Positions 35,221-43,837 of a stretch of DNA of 64,000 nucleotides are shown here, piece after piece. Every line of letters starts with the position of its first letter. Within the stretch, counting starts at the first letter, position 1. Both the position numbers and the translations under genes were made by a program. Source of the DNA: Streptomyces flaveolus (GTDB lineage Bacteria > Actinomycetota > Actinomycetes > Streptomycetales > Streptomycetaceae). A model generated the notes under the pieces. The model saw nothing but the letters and a program-made list of their open reading frames with translations, was not told the origin of the DNA and ran no database searches. The stretch covers positions 62,001 to 126,000 of the forward strand of contig NZ_BMRV01000011.1 in assembly GCF_014648815.1 (NCBI RefSeq), written 5' to 3'.

Positions 35221-36495
35221 ATGACCACCACCCCGACCGGTACCGCGACCACCGGGCTGGCCCGGCTCGCCGACCACGCCTCCCGGGCCCACCCCTACCC
35301 TCTCCTGCGGGAGTTGCGGGAGGCGTCCCCCTTCACCGACCCCGCCAGCGGCATCGTCGTCGTCGGCCGGCGCGCGGACTGCGAGACCGTGCTGCGCAGC
35401 CCACGGGTCAGCAGCAACCGACTGGGCGCCGGGATCACCAAGGTCCCCCAGCAGCCCAACCTGTTGAACCTGGACGCACCGGACCACACCCGGCTGCGCA
35501 GGCTCGCCGGAAAGGCGTTCAGACCGCGGGTCATCGAACGCTGGCGACCCCGCGTCCAGGCCATCGTGGGCGAACTGCTCGCGGACATCGCCGCGAGCGG
35601 CGCCGACAGCGTGGACATGGTCTCCCGCTTCGCCTACCCGCTGCCCGTCCGGGTGATCTGCGAGATGCTCGGCGTGCCCCGGGAGGACCACGCGGTCTTC
35701 GAGAAGTGGGCGCACGCCATCGCCTTCACCGTCGACCCGCAACTGGTCCCCGGCGAGCTGACCACCGAAGTCGAACGGAACGTCGAGGAGGCCCGTACCG
35801 GCTTCGTCGGCTACTTCTCCCGGCTCATCGAGGAACGCAGGCGGGAACCGCGCGCGGACATCCTGTCCGAGCTGATCGCCGCCGAGGAGGAGGGCGACCG
35901 TCTCACCGAACGGGACCTGATCCTCAGCTGCGTCCTGCTGCTGGTCGCCGGCCACGAGACCACCGCCAACCTGATCCTCAACGGCCTCCTCGCCCTGCTG
36001 CGCCGGCCCGACCAGCTCCGGCTGCTGCGCGAGCGTCCCGAACTGGCCGAGGCCGCCGTGGAGGAGGTCCTGCGCTACGACGCCCCGGCCCAGATGATCA
36101 CCCGGATCGCGCGGGAGCCGTTCACCCTGGGCGACCAGGAGGTGGCCGCGGGGCAGCCGCTGCTGCTGTTGCTGGCCGCCGCGAACCGGGACCCCCTGCA
36201 GCACCGCGACCCGGACCGCTTCGACATCACCCGGGGCGATCCGGGACACCTGGGATTCGCCGCCGGACCGCACTTCTGCCTCGGCTCGGTGCTGGCCCGG
36301 ATGGAGGGCGCCATCGCTCTCGACGCCTTCGCCCGGGCGTTCGTCGAGCCGAGGCTGGACGAGGCGTCGCTGCACTACCGGCCGCACGTGTCCGTGCGCG
36401 GCCCCGACCGGCTGCGGATCACCTTCCAGGACGTCCGGCCGGACCGGCTGCCCGCCGCCGGCCCGGCCGGTGACAGGGAGGCCGGACATGTCTGA
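35221..36495 (+). CDS. Cytochrome P450 (bacterial class I)
   Basis: A 424-residue soluble P450 of typical Streptomyces type: LNLDAPDHTRLRRLAGKAF (C-helix), LLVAGHETTANLI (I-helix), EVLR (K-helix) and GFAAGPHFCLGSVLAR with axial Cys353. The next gene is its ferredoxin, overlapping by 8 bases, so electron transfer is via ferredoxin and an unlinked reductase. Start ATG 35221 with GAAAGGAG upstream. Second oxidative tailoring step; position unknown. Confidence 0.9.
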   Translation: MTTTPTGTATTGLARLADHASRAHPYPLLRELREASPFTDPASGIVVVGRRADCETVLRSPRVSSNRLGAGITKVPQQPNLLNLDAPDHTRLRRLAGKAFRPRVIERWRPRVQAIVGELLADIAASGADSVDMVSRFAYPLPVRVICEMLGVPREDHAVFEKWAHAIAFTVDPQLVPGELTTEVERNVEEARTGFVGYFSRLIEERRREPRADILSELIAAEEEGDRLTERDLILSCVLLLVAGHETTANLILNGLLALLRRPDQLRLLRERPELAEAAVEEVLRYDAPAQMITRIAREPFTLGDQEVAAGQPLLLLLAAANRDPLQHRDPDRFDITRGDPGHLGFAAGPHFCLGSVLARMEGAIALDAFARAFVEPRLDEASLHYRPHVSVRGPDRLRITFQDVRPDRLPAAGPAGDREAGHV

Positions 36496-36718
36496 GCGGC
36501 AGTGGGAGGTGACCGTCGATCAGGGGCGGTGCGTCGGCTCCGGCGTGTGCGCGGCCGTGGCGGCCGGTCACTTCGCCGTGCGCGACCGCCGCTCCCACGC
36601 GGTGCACCCCGTCTCCGCACCCGACGACGCGGTGCTGGACGCCGCCGAGACCTGCCCCATGGAGGCCATCACGGTCCGGGAGGCCGGCTCCGGCGCTCTG
36701 CTCGCCCCGGTGGAATGA
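36488..36718 (+). CDS. 3Fe-4S type ferredoxin
   Basis: A 76-residue ferredoxin with QGRCVGSGVCAAVA and ETCPMEAI (C-x5-C ... CP), the pattern of single-cluster actinomycete P450 partners. Start ATG 36488 chosen for GGGAGG 6 bases upstream; it overlaps the P450 end by 8 bases. Stop overlaps the next gene's ATG. Confidence 0.9.
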   Translation: MSERQWEVTVDQGRCVGSGVCAAVAAGHFAVRDRRSHAVHPVSAPDDAVLDAAETCPMEAITVREAGSGALLAPVE

Positions 36719-37179
36719 CCGTGTCCGGGGCGGTCAGGCCGGGCGACCTCGTCACGGTGACCCACCGGCCGCATCCGCTCGTCGGCCGGCGGCTGACGGT
36801 CCGCGCGGTCCGCGGCCGCGGTGCCGGGAAACTCCTGTGCGAACGCCCCGGCGGAGGGCTGGTGACCGTCCTGCCCTCCTGGACGGACCGGGCCCTCGGC
36901 GCCGTACCCGACCAGGAGCGCGAATCCTGCCGCGAGACACCCGGTGAGTCCCGCTCCGCGGCACGCCCCCGGGCCGGCGGCGCCGCATTCCCCATCTCCG
37001 ACACCGCCCTGTACCGGCTGCGCGCCTCCCTGGCGCTGTCGGTGGAACGCTTCGTCGGCCTGGACACCGTGAAATCCTCCGTCACCGAAATACCGTTGCC
37101 GTCACTGCGCTATTTCTCGGCAGGTGAGAAAGAGAAGCCGACTTCTCGCCTCGTGAGAAAGGAGGAAGAAGTGAGGTGA
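36715..37179 (+). CDS. Small protein with DUF5372-like N-terminus, function unknown
   Basis: 154 residues. Residues 6-60 (VTVTHRPHPLVGRRL, then LLCERPGGGLVTVLPSWTD) resemble the small barrel DUF5372, a short domain with a VTHPxHPLxG start and an LPxxWTD end. The remaining 90 residues are basic and low in recognisable structure. The ATG at 36715 overlaps the ferredoxin stop (ATGA), supporting translation. Its last codons run through two copies of the cluster's 19-bp dyad (37113-37160), so the 3' end of this gene doubles as regulatory DNA for the exporter. It may be shorter in reality. No function can be assigned. Confidence 0.5.
   Translation: MTVSGAVRPGDLVTVTHRPHPLVGRRLTVRAVRGRGAGKLLCERPGGGLVTVLPSWTDRALGAVPDQERESCRETPGESRSAARPRAGGAAFPISDTALYRLRASLALSVERFVGLDTVKSSVTEIPLPSLRYFSAGEKEKPTSRLVRKEEEVR
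37113..37160. promoter_or_regulatory. Two copies of the cluster dyad (region 2) upstream of the exporter
   Basis: TTTCTCGGCAGGTGAGAAA (37113-37131, perfect) and CTTCTCGCCTCGTGAGAAA (37142-37160, one end mismatch), 29 bp apart. A possible promoter follows: TTGACG (37187-37192) and TAGGCT (37212-37217), about 87 bases before the MFS start. The dyads again lie upstream of -35. Confidence 0.8.
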
Positions 37180-37303
37180 AAGCTCATTGACGGGCCCTCA
37201 TGACTCCTTGCTAGGCTGCCCAGGATCATTTTCGGTCGGGGGACCGGTGGAAATTCCGTAGACGAGAGCGGGAATCACCCCCCGGCCCATGGGAGTTGCA
37301 CAC

Positions 37304-38590
37304 ATGACGAAAAAGCCTGCCGCACTCCTGCGAGGCTGCGGGAAACTGCTCCTCGGCATGGAATGGGACCCCGTACTGGGGCGCGCGGCCGTGGTGCACC
37401 TGATCAGCGGCGCCTCGTTCTCGACCTTCTGGAGTTACGCCGGTGTCTGGGCGATCGAGGCGTCGGGCGCCACCACCGGTCAGGTGGGCGTCATGTTTCT
37501 CCTCAGCGCCGTCCTCAGCCCGCCCGCGGCCTGGCTCGGCGGCTTCGTCTCCGATGCGGTGGGCCGCCGCAACGTGCTGGTGGCGAGCACCGGCCTCCAG
37601 TCCCTGCTGATCCTCTGTCTGTGCCTCACCGGACACAGCGTGGCCTGGGGCATCGCCCTGGTCGTCCTGGCCGGGGTGGTGTGGGCACCGGGACGCTCCG
37701 CCGTCAACGCCATCGTCGCGGACGTCGTCCCGCCGGAACGCCGGGACCAGGCGTACGCGGGCCTGCGCACCGCCAACAACCTCGGTGTGGTCGTCGGCCC
37801 CCCGCTGGCCGCGCTGTTCCTGTTCCTCGGTGACTGGACCGCGTTCCTGCTCGGTATCGCCCTGCTCGGCGGTCTCACCTGCGCACTCGCCGTCCGGCTC
37901 CTGCCGCGCGACCGGGCCCGCGCCCACCAGGGCGGCTCCGCCGCGCGGACCGCGCGCGTGGTGCTGACGGACGGGCCGCTGCTGCTGCTCCTGGTGGCGA
38001 CGCTCCTCGGATTCATGGTCTACATGTCCTTCGAGACGGTGCTGCCGGTCATCGCCGTCACGTCGTTCGGGTTCGCGCCCGAGACCTGGGGCCTGCTGTA
38101 CGCCATGAACCCCGTGGTGGTGCTGCTCTTCCAGGTGCGCCTGACCCGCTGGACGCGGAGCTGGCCCGCCTCCGTCACGCTGAGCGTCGGAGTGCTGCTG
38201 ATGGGGCCGCCGTTCCTGCTCTTCCTGATCTCCCACCACGCCGCGGCCGTCGTGCTGGTGGTGCTCGTCTTCGCCTTCGGCGAGATGCTCTGGGTGCCCA
38301 CCATGCAGGCCACCGTCGCCCGCCTGGCGCCGCCCCACATGCACGGGGCCTACCTCGGCGGCTACACCAGCGCCCAGCTGCTGGCCTGGATGATCGCGCC
38401 GCTCACCGGACTGCGCCTGCACGAGTCCCTCGGGGACCGCGCCATCTGGGTCTTCTTCACCGCATTGTCCGCCGTCAGCGTCGTGGCCGGCCTCGCGGCG
38501 GTCCGCCGCAGGCGCCGCACCGTGCCGGACGGCCGTGCCGACGTGCCGGAGTCCGTCCGCCCCGACCCCTCCCCGGAGAGAGCCCCGTGA
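37304..38590 (+). CDS. MFS exporter of the biosynthetic cluster
   Basis: A ~428-residue, 12-TM major facilitator of the drug-efflux type: SFSTFWSYAGVWAIEASGA in TM1, GGFVSDAVGRRNVLV (motif A), ANNLGVVVGPPLAALFLFL near motif C, GEMLWVPTMQATVARLAPP, and a basic C-terminal tail. Start ATG 37304 with GGGAG 9 bases upstream; ATG 37289 has no site. Its stop overlaps the mtnA start (GTGA), so export and methylthioribose salvage are expressed together from the promoter carrying two cluster dyads. Likely exports the product or an intermediate. Confidence 0.87.
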   Translation: MTKKPAALLRGCGKLLLGMEWDPVLGRAAVVHLISGASFSTFWSYAGVWAIEASGATTGQVGVMFLLSAVLSPPAAWLGGFVSDAVGRRNVLVASTGLQSLLILCLCLTGHSVAWGIALVVLAGVVWAPGRSAVNAIVADVVPPERRDQAYAGLRTANNLGVVVGPPLAALFLFLGDWTAFLLGIALLGGLTCALAVRLLPRDRARAHQGGSAARTARVVLTDGPLLLLLVATLLGFMVYMSFETVLPVIAVTSFGFAPETWGLLYAMNPVVVLLFQVRLTRWTRSWPASVTLSVGVLLMGPPFLLFLISHHAAAVVLVVLVFAFGEMLWVPTMQATVARLAPPHMHGAYLGGYTSAQLLAWMIAPLTGLRLHESLGDRAIWVFFTALSAVSVVAGLAAVRRRRRTVPDGRADVPESVRPDPSPERAP

Positions 38591-39627
38591 GCCACGAACC
38601 GCGAGCCGTCAGCTGGACGGGCACCTCGCTGTCCCTCATCGACCAGACGGCCCTGCCCGCAACGCTGCGGCGCCTGGACATCCGTGACGTGGACGCGCTG
38701 ATCGACGCCATCGTCCGGCTCGCCGTGCGAGGCGCTCCCGCCATCGGGGCGGCCGGCGCCTACGGTGTCGCCCTGGCCGTGGCACAGGCCCGCCGGGAGA
38801 ACTGGTCCGACGGCCGCCTGGCCGACGCCGTCGCCCGGCTGCGCGCCGCGCGTCCCACCGCGGTGAACCTCGCCGTGTGCGTGGACCGGGTCGCCGCGCG
38901 GATCCCCGAGGGCCCGGACGCCGTGGTCGCCGAGGCCGACGCGATCCTGCGTCAGGACCTGGCGGCCAACCGGGCCATGGCCGAGGCCGGCGCCGACTGG
39001 CTGGTCGAGCGGGTGGCCGCCGACCGGCCGCTGCGGATCCTCACCCACTGCAACACCGGTGCGCTCGCCACCGCGGGCATCGGCACCGCGCTCGGCGTCA
39101 TCCGCGCACTGCACGGGCGGGGACTGATCGAGACCGTGTACGTCGACGAGACGCGCCCCCTGCTCCAGGGGGCCCGGCTGACGGCGTGGGAGCTCGCCCA
39201 GGAGGGCATTCCGCACCAGGTCCAGGCGGACGCGGCGGCCGCGGCCACCGTCGTCGGCGGACTGGTCGACGCCGCGGTCGTCGGCGCGGACCGGATCACC
39301 CGCAACGGCGACACCGCCAACAAGACGGGCACCCTGGGCATAGCCCTCGCCTGTGCCCACGCGGGCCTGCCCTTCGTGGTGGCCGCGCCCTCCGACACGG
39401 TGGACCTCACCACGGCCACGGGCGCCTCGATCCCCATCGAGCAGCGCGGTGAGGCGGAGGTGCTGAACCTCATCGCCGGCGGCATCACGGCCCCGGACGG
39501 CACCCGGACCCGCGCCCACAACCCGGCGTTCGACGTCACCCCCGGCACCCTGATCACCGCACTGGTGTCGGAACGAGGGGTCCTGGAGGTCTCGTCGGGC
39601 CAACTGCCGGGGGACCACTGGGGCTGA
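38587..39627 (+). CDS. mtnA: Methylthioribose-1-phosphate isomerase
   Basis: Converts 5-methylthioribose-1-phosphate to methylthioribulose-1-phosphate in the methionine salvage pathway. 346 residues with the family's LIDQTALPATLRRLDI start, IVRLAVRGAPAIGAAGAYG, catalytic Cys155 in THCNTG, ETRPLLQGARLTAWELAQ, catalytic Asp235 in VGADRITRNGDTANKTGT, and C-terminal NPAFDVTP. All active-site residues are present and length is normal. eIF2B-related paralogues can look similar, but the paired Cys/Asp and the other mtn genes nearby make MtnA secure. Start GTG 38587 overlaps the exporter stop. Confidence 0.95.
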   Translation: MSHEPRAVSWTGTSLSLIDQTALPATLRRLDIRDVDALIDAIVRLAVRGAPAIGAAGAYGVALAVAQARRENWSDGRLADAVARLRAARPTAVNLAVCVDRVAARIPEGPDAVVAEADAILRQDLAANRAMAEAGADWLVERVAADRPLRILTHCNTGALATAGIGTALGVIRALHGRGLIETVYVDETRPLLQGARLTAWELAQEGIPHQVQADAAAAATVVGGLVDAAVVGADRITRNGDTANKTGTLGIALACAHAGLPFVVAAPSDTVDLTTATGASIPIEQRGEAEVLNLIAGGITAPDGTRTRAHNPAFDVTPGTLITALVSERGVLEVSSGQLPGDHWG

Positions 39628-39708
39628 CGCCGAGCACGGCCGTCGGCCTCCCGTGCGCGGGGGTGACGTGCGGGCAGGGCGGCCTGTCGGCCGCCTCGGC
39701 CGCCCGCT

Positions 39709-39736
39709 GAGCGCTCCCGCCTCGGCCGGAGCGCTC
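39709..39736. terminator. Hairpin between convergent mtnA and mtnB
   Basis: GAGCGCTCC / GGAGCGCTC, 9-bp perfect stem with a 10-base loop, lies between the stops at 39627 and 39742. Likely bidirectional terminator. Confidence 0.65.
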
Positions 39737-39741
39737 GCCGC

Positions 39742-40377
39742 CTACCGCCCCCGCTCCTCCGCGAGTCCGAGTTCGAGCAGCCACTCCACGACTTCCGTGT
39801 GGCGGCGGGCCTCTCCGGGATCCGCGCCCCAGGCGTACAGGCCGTGACCCGCCACCACGACCGCCGGTACCCGGGGGTTCAGCGCGGCCTCCAGACGGTC
39901 GCCGAGGACGCGCATGTCCTGGGAGTTGCGGATCACCGGCAGGACGACCTCTTCGTCATGGGCGGACCGCCCGATGCCCTTGAGCATCTCCAGGTCGCGG
40001 AACACGATGCCCCCCGGGCGCCGGCGGCCCATCGCCACCGAGGCGACGGTGTGCACATGGACGACGGCGCCGGCGCCCGTCAGCCGTACCACCCGGGCGT
40101 GCAGGGCGGCCTCCGCGGACGGCCTCCCGGCAGCCGAGGCGCCCGGCACGGCCTCGCCCTCCTCGTCCACCAGGACCGTGTCCTGCGGCCGCAGCTCCCC
40201 CTTGTCCAGCCCGCTCGCCGTGACCAGGAGGCGCAGCGGGTCCCGGCCCGTGACCACGGACAGGTTTCCCGAGGTCCCCCGCATCCACCCGAGTGCCGCG
40301 AACCGCGCCGCCTCCGCGGCCAGCGTCCTGCCCTCGGCCGCCGTCCGCGGCGCACCGGTGGCCATGGTTCCCGTCAT
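39742..40377 (-). CDS. mtnB: Methylthioribulose-1-phosphate dehydratase
   Basis: A 211-residue class II aldolase-fold enzyme that dehydrates methylthioribulose-1-phosphate to diketo-methylthiopentyl-1-phosphate. Seen: LGWMRGTSGNLSV, LLVTASGLDKGELRPQD, the zinc-binding VVHVHTVASVAM, and GHGLYAWG / RRHTEVVEWLLEL at the C-terminus. Start ATG 40377 overlaps the mtnC stop (ATGA). Last gene of the leftward mtnD-mtnC-mtnB operon. Class II aldolases have many substrates, but the operon fixes the assignment. Confidence 0.93.
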   Translation of the reverse strand: MTGTMATGAPRTAAEGRTLAAEAARFAALGWMRGTSGNLSVVTGRDPLRLLVTASGLDKGELRPQDTVLVDEEGEAVPGASAAGRPSAEAALHARVVRLTGAGAVVHVHTVASVAMGRRRPGGIVFRDLEMLKGIGRSAHDEEVVLPVIRNSQDMRVLGDRLEAALNPRVPAVVVAGHGLYAWGADPGEARRHTEVVEWLLELGLAEERGR

Positions 40378-41099
40378 GCCGTTCCCTCCGTGAGGACGAG
40401 GTCGATCTCGGTGAACGAGCGGACCCCGGGGTGGTCCGTACGGTCGGTCTCCCGGTGCGGCTCCTGTGGCCGGAGCAGGACGCCCGTCAGCCATCCCGCC
40501 TCCCGCGCCGCGTTCAGTTCGCCGGCCCGGTCGGACAGGAACAGGGTGGCCCCGGGCGGTACCCCGGTCGCCGCGGTGATGGCCCGGTAGGACGCGCACG
40601 CCGTCTTGGGCCCGGCGTTGCGGGTGTCGAAGAAGCCGCTGACCAGCTTCGACAGGTCGCCCTCCGCGGCATGTCCGAACCAAGAGCGCTGCGCGGACAC
40701 CGAGCCGGAGGAGTAGACGTACAGTCGCGCCCCCCGCTCGTGCCAGCGCCGCAGGGCGGGTACGACGTCGGGGTAGAAGTGCGCCGTGAGGTCGCCGCGC
40801 GCGAAGGCCTCCGACCAGATGATGCCCTGGAGCGTCTTCAGCGGCGTGACCTTCCGGTCCTCGTCGAGCCACTCGTCGAGGGCACGCTCGACGCGGCGCG
40901 CGTCCGCGTCCGGTTCGTCCAGCAGCTCCCGGACCTGCTCGACGGCGGCCCGGATCTCCGGCTCGTCCCGCCGTTCGGTGAGCAGCTGCGCGAAGCGCGG
41001 GCGCGAGTACGGGTACAGGACGTCGGTGACATGGCGGGTCGCGCTGGTGGTGCCCTCGATGTCCAGCACCACGGCGGCCGCCCGGCAGCGCAGCGTCAC
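40374..41099 (-). CDS. mtnC: Enolase-phosphatase (acireductone synthase)
   Basis: A 241-residue HAD-family enzyme that enolises and dephosphorylates the diketone phosphate to acireductone. HAD motifs: VVLDIEGTTS (motif I), YVYSSGSVSAQ (motif II), the RNAGPKTACASY lysine and LFLSDRAGELNAAREAGW (motif III/IV). DIEGTT and SSGSVxAQ are specific to MtnC. Start GTG 41099, overlapping the mtnD stop. Normal length (about 230-260). Confidence 0.94.
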   Translation of the reverse strand: MTLRCRAAAVVLDIEGTTSATRHVTDVLYPYSRPRFAQLLTERRDEPEIRAAVEQVRELLDEPDADARRVERALDEWLDEDRKVTPLKTLQGIIWSEAFARGDLTAHFYPDVVPALRRWHERGARLYVYSSGSVSAQRSWFGHAAEGDLSKLVSGFFDTRNAGPKTACASYRAITAATGVPPGATLFLSDRAGELNAAREAGWLTGVLLRPQEPHRETDRTDHPGVRSFTEIDLVLTEGTA

Positions 41100-41689
41100 G
41101 CGTCCACCCCGGCGCGGCCGGCCCGGAGCGTGTCGAAGTCGGGGAAGCGCCGGGCGATGTCGCTGCCGGTGAACGTGCCGATCCAGCCGTCCTCCTCGTG
41201 GAAGAAGCGGATCGCGGTGAACGAGGGCCGGGTGCCCATGTCGAACCAGTGCGTGGTCCCCTTCGGCACGCCCAGCAGGTCGCCCCTCTCGCAGTACACG
41301 GCGTGCACCTCGCCGCCGGCGTGCAGGTAGAAGACGCCCGCACCGGAGACGAAGAAGCGGACCTCGTCGTCGTCCTCGTGGGTGTGCTCGGCGAGGAACT
41401 TCTCCCGGGCCACGCGGGCCCGGTCCGCCCAGTCCGGGGAGCCATCGGGGTGCAGTGACACGACGTCGACGGTGAGGAATTGCTCCTGGGCGGTGAGGGC
41501 CTCCACCTCGTCGGCGTAGGCGGCGAGCACGGCCTCGGGACCGGCGCCGGGCGCCAGGTCGTCCCGCACGGGCCACTGCTCGTAGCGGACGCCGAGCGGA
41601 GCCAGCGCCGCCCCGATCCGCTCCGGATCCGTGGTGCGGAGCGAAACGGTGTCCGGGCCGGATTCGGGCCAGGTGGTCAGAAGCGTCAT
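41096..41689 (-). CDS. mtnD: Acireductone dioxygenase
   Basis: A 197-residue cupin that oxidises acireductone to 4-methylthio-2-oxobutyrate plus formate (Fe form), or to methylthiopropionate, formate and CO (Ni form). Metal ligands: EHTHEDDDEVRFFVSG (HxHx5E) and the third His in PKGTTHWFDMG. Also seen: LTVDVVSLHPDG, RARVAREKFLAEHTH and the C-terminal FFHEEDGWIGTF. Start ATG 41689 with GGAG 5 bases upstream. First gene of the leftward operon, divergent from the adenylation protein across a region with two cluster dyads. The metal form, hence the product, cannot be read from sequence. Confidence 0.95.
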   Translation of the reverse strand: MTLLTTWPESGPDTVSLRTTDPERIGAALAPLGVRYEQWPVRDDLAPGAGPEAVLAAYADEVEALTAQEQFLTVDVVSLHPDGSPDWADRARVAREKFLAEHTHEDDDEVRFFVSGAGVFYLHAGGEVHAVYCERGDLLGVPKGTTHWFDMGTRPSFTAIRFFHEEDGWIGTFTGSDIARRFPDFDTLRAGRAGVDA

Positions 41690-41802
41690 CAGCACTCCAT
41701 CCGAGAAAGAAGGCCGGCGGGTCCTTCCCGGACCACCGGAGGATTTCACCGTCGGTGGATCGTACGGCATTCCGAGGACCCCCGGCAGAGCGAACTCATT
41801 TC

Positions 41803-41849
41803 TTTCTCGCCCGCCGAGAAGAACAGTGTGTTTCTCGCCCGGTGAGAAA
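41803..41849. promoter_or_regulatory. Two copies of the cluster dyad (region 3) between mtnD and the adenylation gene
   Basis: TTTCTCGCCCGCCGAGAAG (41803-41821, one mismatch) and TTTCTCGCCCGGTGAGAAA (41831-41849, perfect), 28 bp apart, in the 350-base divergent region. A possible rightward promoter is TTGACA (41939-41944) with TTGGCT (41963-41968). The dyads lie 114 bases upstream of mtnD, again beyond any expected -35. The region has no gene. Confidence 0.8.
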
Positions 41850-42039
41850 TATCCCGCGGCTGCCCGAGAGGCCCTGCGCATGCCGGGAACAGGCGTCTTT
41901 CCAGCACGTGTCCGCACCGTCGGGGCGGCCGAACGACATTGACAACGACGCGCCGCGCATATTTGGCTGGTCGACGCTTGCCGAGGAAAGGTGCGGAAGC
42001 GGTCGTCGTCCGGTGAAGAATGAGGGTTGAGGGTACGGA

Positions 42040-43833
42040 ATGGCGGAACAGACGAAGTCGGATCCGGGTTCACGGTCGGCCAGCCGATGCCTGCACGACC
42101 AATTCGCCGGACAGGCACGGCGGCGCGGGAATTCCGTCGCGGTCGTCCAGGGCGAACGGTCCCTGACCTACGCGGAACTGCACGAGCGGGCCCGCGCCCT
42201 GGCCGCCCGGCTGAGGGCCGAGGGCGTGGGACCCGACGTGGTGGTCGGCCTTTTCGCGGAGCGGTCGGTCGAGATGCTCATCGGCATGCTCGGCATCCTG
42301 GAGGCGGGCGGCGCCTATCTGCCGCTCCGGGTCGACGACCCGGCGGACCGGGTGTCGTTCATCCTGCGCGACGCCGGAGTACGGGTCGTCGTCACCACGC
42401 CCGTGACCGACGGGCGCGGCCTCGACTTCGACGGAGTGCGCGTGCGCGCCGACACCGCCGCCGGCGTCGTCCCGGCAGGCGAGAGCCCCGTCCGTGCGAG
42501 CGAGGAGAACCTCGCCTACGTCATCTACACCTCCGGCACCACCGGCAATCCGAAGGGCGTGGCCGTCCCGCACCGCGCCGCCGCCCGGATCGTCCGCAGC
42601 GGCATCTATGGCGACTTCGACGAGCACCAGACGTTCCTCCAGGCGTGCCCGCTGTCCTTCGACGCCTCCGTGTTCGAGATCTGGGCGGCCCTCGCCAACG
42701 GCGCGCGGCTGGTCCTGCTGCCGCAGCAGCGCTCCTCGGCGGACGCCGTCGTCGACACCGTCCGCCGCTACGGCGTGACCACCTGCTGGCTCACCCCCAC
42801 CCTGTTCAACCAGCTGGTCGACGAGGGTCGGCTGAAGGACAGCGGCCTGCGCCAGGTGGTGATCGGCGGAGAGGTCGTGTCCACCCCGCACCTGGCGCAG
42901 GCCATGCGGTCCACCGACATCCGCTTCGCCAACGGCTACGGGCCGACCGAGGCCGGCGTGTTCACCTGCTGTCACATCTTCCAGGAGTCCGACCTCGCCT
43001 ACGCACCTCCGCCGGTCGGCGCCCCCCTGCCCGGCACCCGGGTCTGGATCCTCGACGCGGAAATGCGGCCGGTGCCCGACGGAGAGCTGGGCGAGCTGTA
43101 CATCGGCGGGCCCGCGCTCGCCCGCGAGTACCACGGGCGACCCGACCTCACCGAACGGGCCTTCCTGCCCGACCCGTTCGGCGAGACCGCCGACGGCCGG
43201 ATCTACCGGTCCGGTGACCTCGGCCGGATGCTCCCCGGCGGACTGGTCCAAGTGGTCGGCCGCACCGACAGCCAGGTCAAGATCCGTGGCAACCGGGTGG
43301 AGCTGACCGAGGTCGAGGCCGCCCTCCTGGACGAACCGCCCGTCGCCCAGGCCGCCGTGGTCGACCGGGGAGAGGGAGCCGAGCGGGTGCTCGCCGCCTA
43401 CGTCATCCCGGCGTACGGCGCCACGCCCACCGTCGCCGAGCTGCGGGCCCGGCTCGCCACCCGGCTGCCCGACTACATGATCCCCACCGAGTTCCACCGC
43501 CTGGAGCGGCTGCCGCTCACCCGGCACGGCAAGACGGACCGTGCCGCGCTGCGCGCCGAGACCGCCGCGCCCCGGCTGGAGCTGGGCACCGCCTACCGGC
43601 CCGCCGCCGGCGAGCTGGAGGCACTGATCGCCGGCATCTGGGCCGAGGTCCTCGGCGTGCGGACCGTCGGCATGGACGACAACTACTTCGACCTGGGCGG
43701 CACCTCGCTCACCATCAAGCAGGCGCAGCTCCGCCTGGAGGAGCGGACCGGCGTCCGTCTTCCCTCCACGGCCCTCTACGAATACCCCACCGTTCGCGCG
43801 CTCGCCGAAGCCATGGCCAAGCACGAGGTATGA
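42040..43833 (+). CDS. NRPS adenylation - peptidyl carrier didomain (valine-like specificity)
   Basis: 597 residues: an adenylation domain (1-about 505) activating an amino acid as its AMP ester, then a PCP (about 515-597) with DNYFDLGGTSLTI and Ser556. Core motifs: YVIYTSGTTGNPKGVAVPH (A3), FDASVFEIW (A4), NGYGPTEAG (A5), YRSGDLGR (A7) and LTRHGKTDR with the A10 Lys. My manual alignment of the ten pocket residues gives D-A-F-W-V-G-G-V-F-K, close to the known valine code DAFWIGGTFK; this is unverified. No condensation domain is present, so the aminoacyl thioester should pass to the next protein, 4 bases downstream. Start ATG 42040. Confidence 0.88.
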   Translation: MAEQTKSDPGSRSASRCLHDQFAGQARRRGNSVAVVQGERSLTYAELHERARALAARLRAEGVGPDVVVGLFAERSVEMLIGMLGILEAGGAYLPLRVDDPADRVSFILRDAGVRVVVTTPVTDGRGLDFDGVRVRADTAAGVVPAGESPVRASEENLAYVIYTSGTTGNPKGVAVPHRAAARIVRSGIYGDFDEHQTFLQACPLSFDASVFEIWAALANGARLVLLPQQRSSADAVVDTVRRYGVTTCWLTPTLFNQLVDEGRLKDSGLRQVVIGGEVVSTPHLAQAMRSTDIRFANGYGPTEAGVFTCCHIFQESDLAYAPPPVGAPLPGTRVWILDAEMRPVPDGELGELYIGGPALAREYHGRPDLTERAFLPDPFGETADGRIYRSGDLGRMLPGGLVQVVGRTDSQVKIRGNRVELTEVEAALLDEPPVAQAAVVDRGEGAERVLAAYVIPAYGATPTVAELRARLATRLPDYMIPTEFHRLERLPLTRHGKTDRAALRAETAAPRLELGTAYRPAAGELEALIAGIWAEVLGVRTVGMDDNYFDLGGTSLTIKQAQLRLEERTGVRLPSTALYEYPTVRALAEAMAKHEV

Positions 43834-43837
43834 ACCT

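Noticed and set aside
37113..37160. Terminator hairpins after the small DUF5372-like gene
   Set aside because: The dyads are short (6+6 with a 7-base spacer) and identical in pattern to copies at two other promoters, so DNA-binding sites fit better than RNA hairpins.
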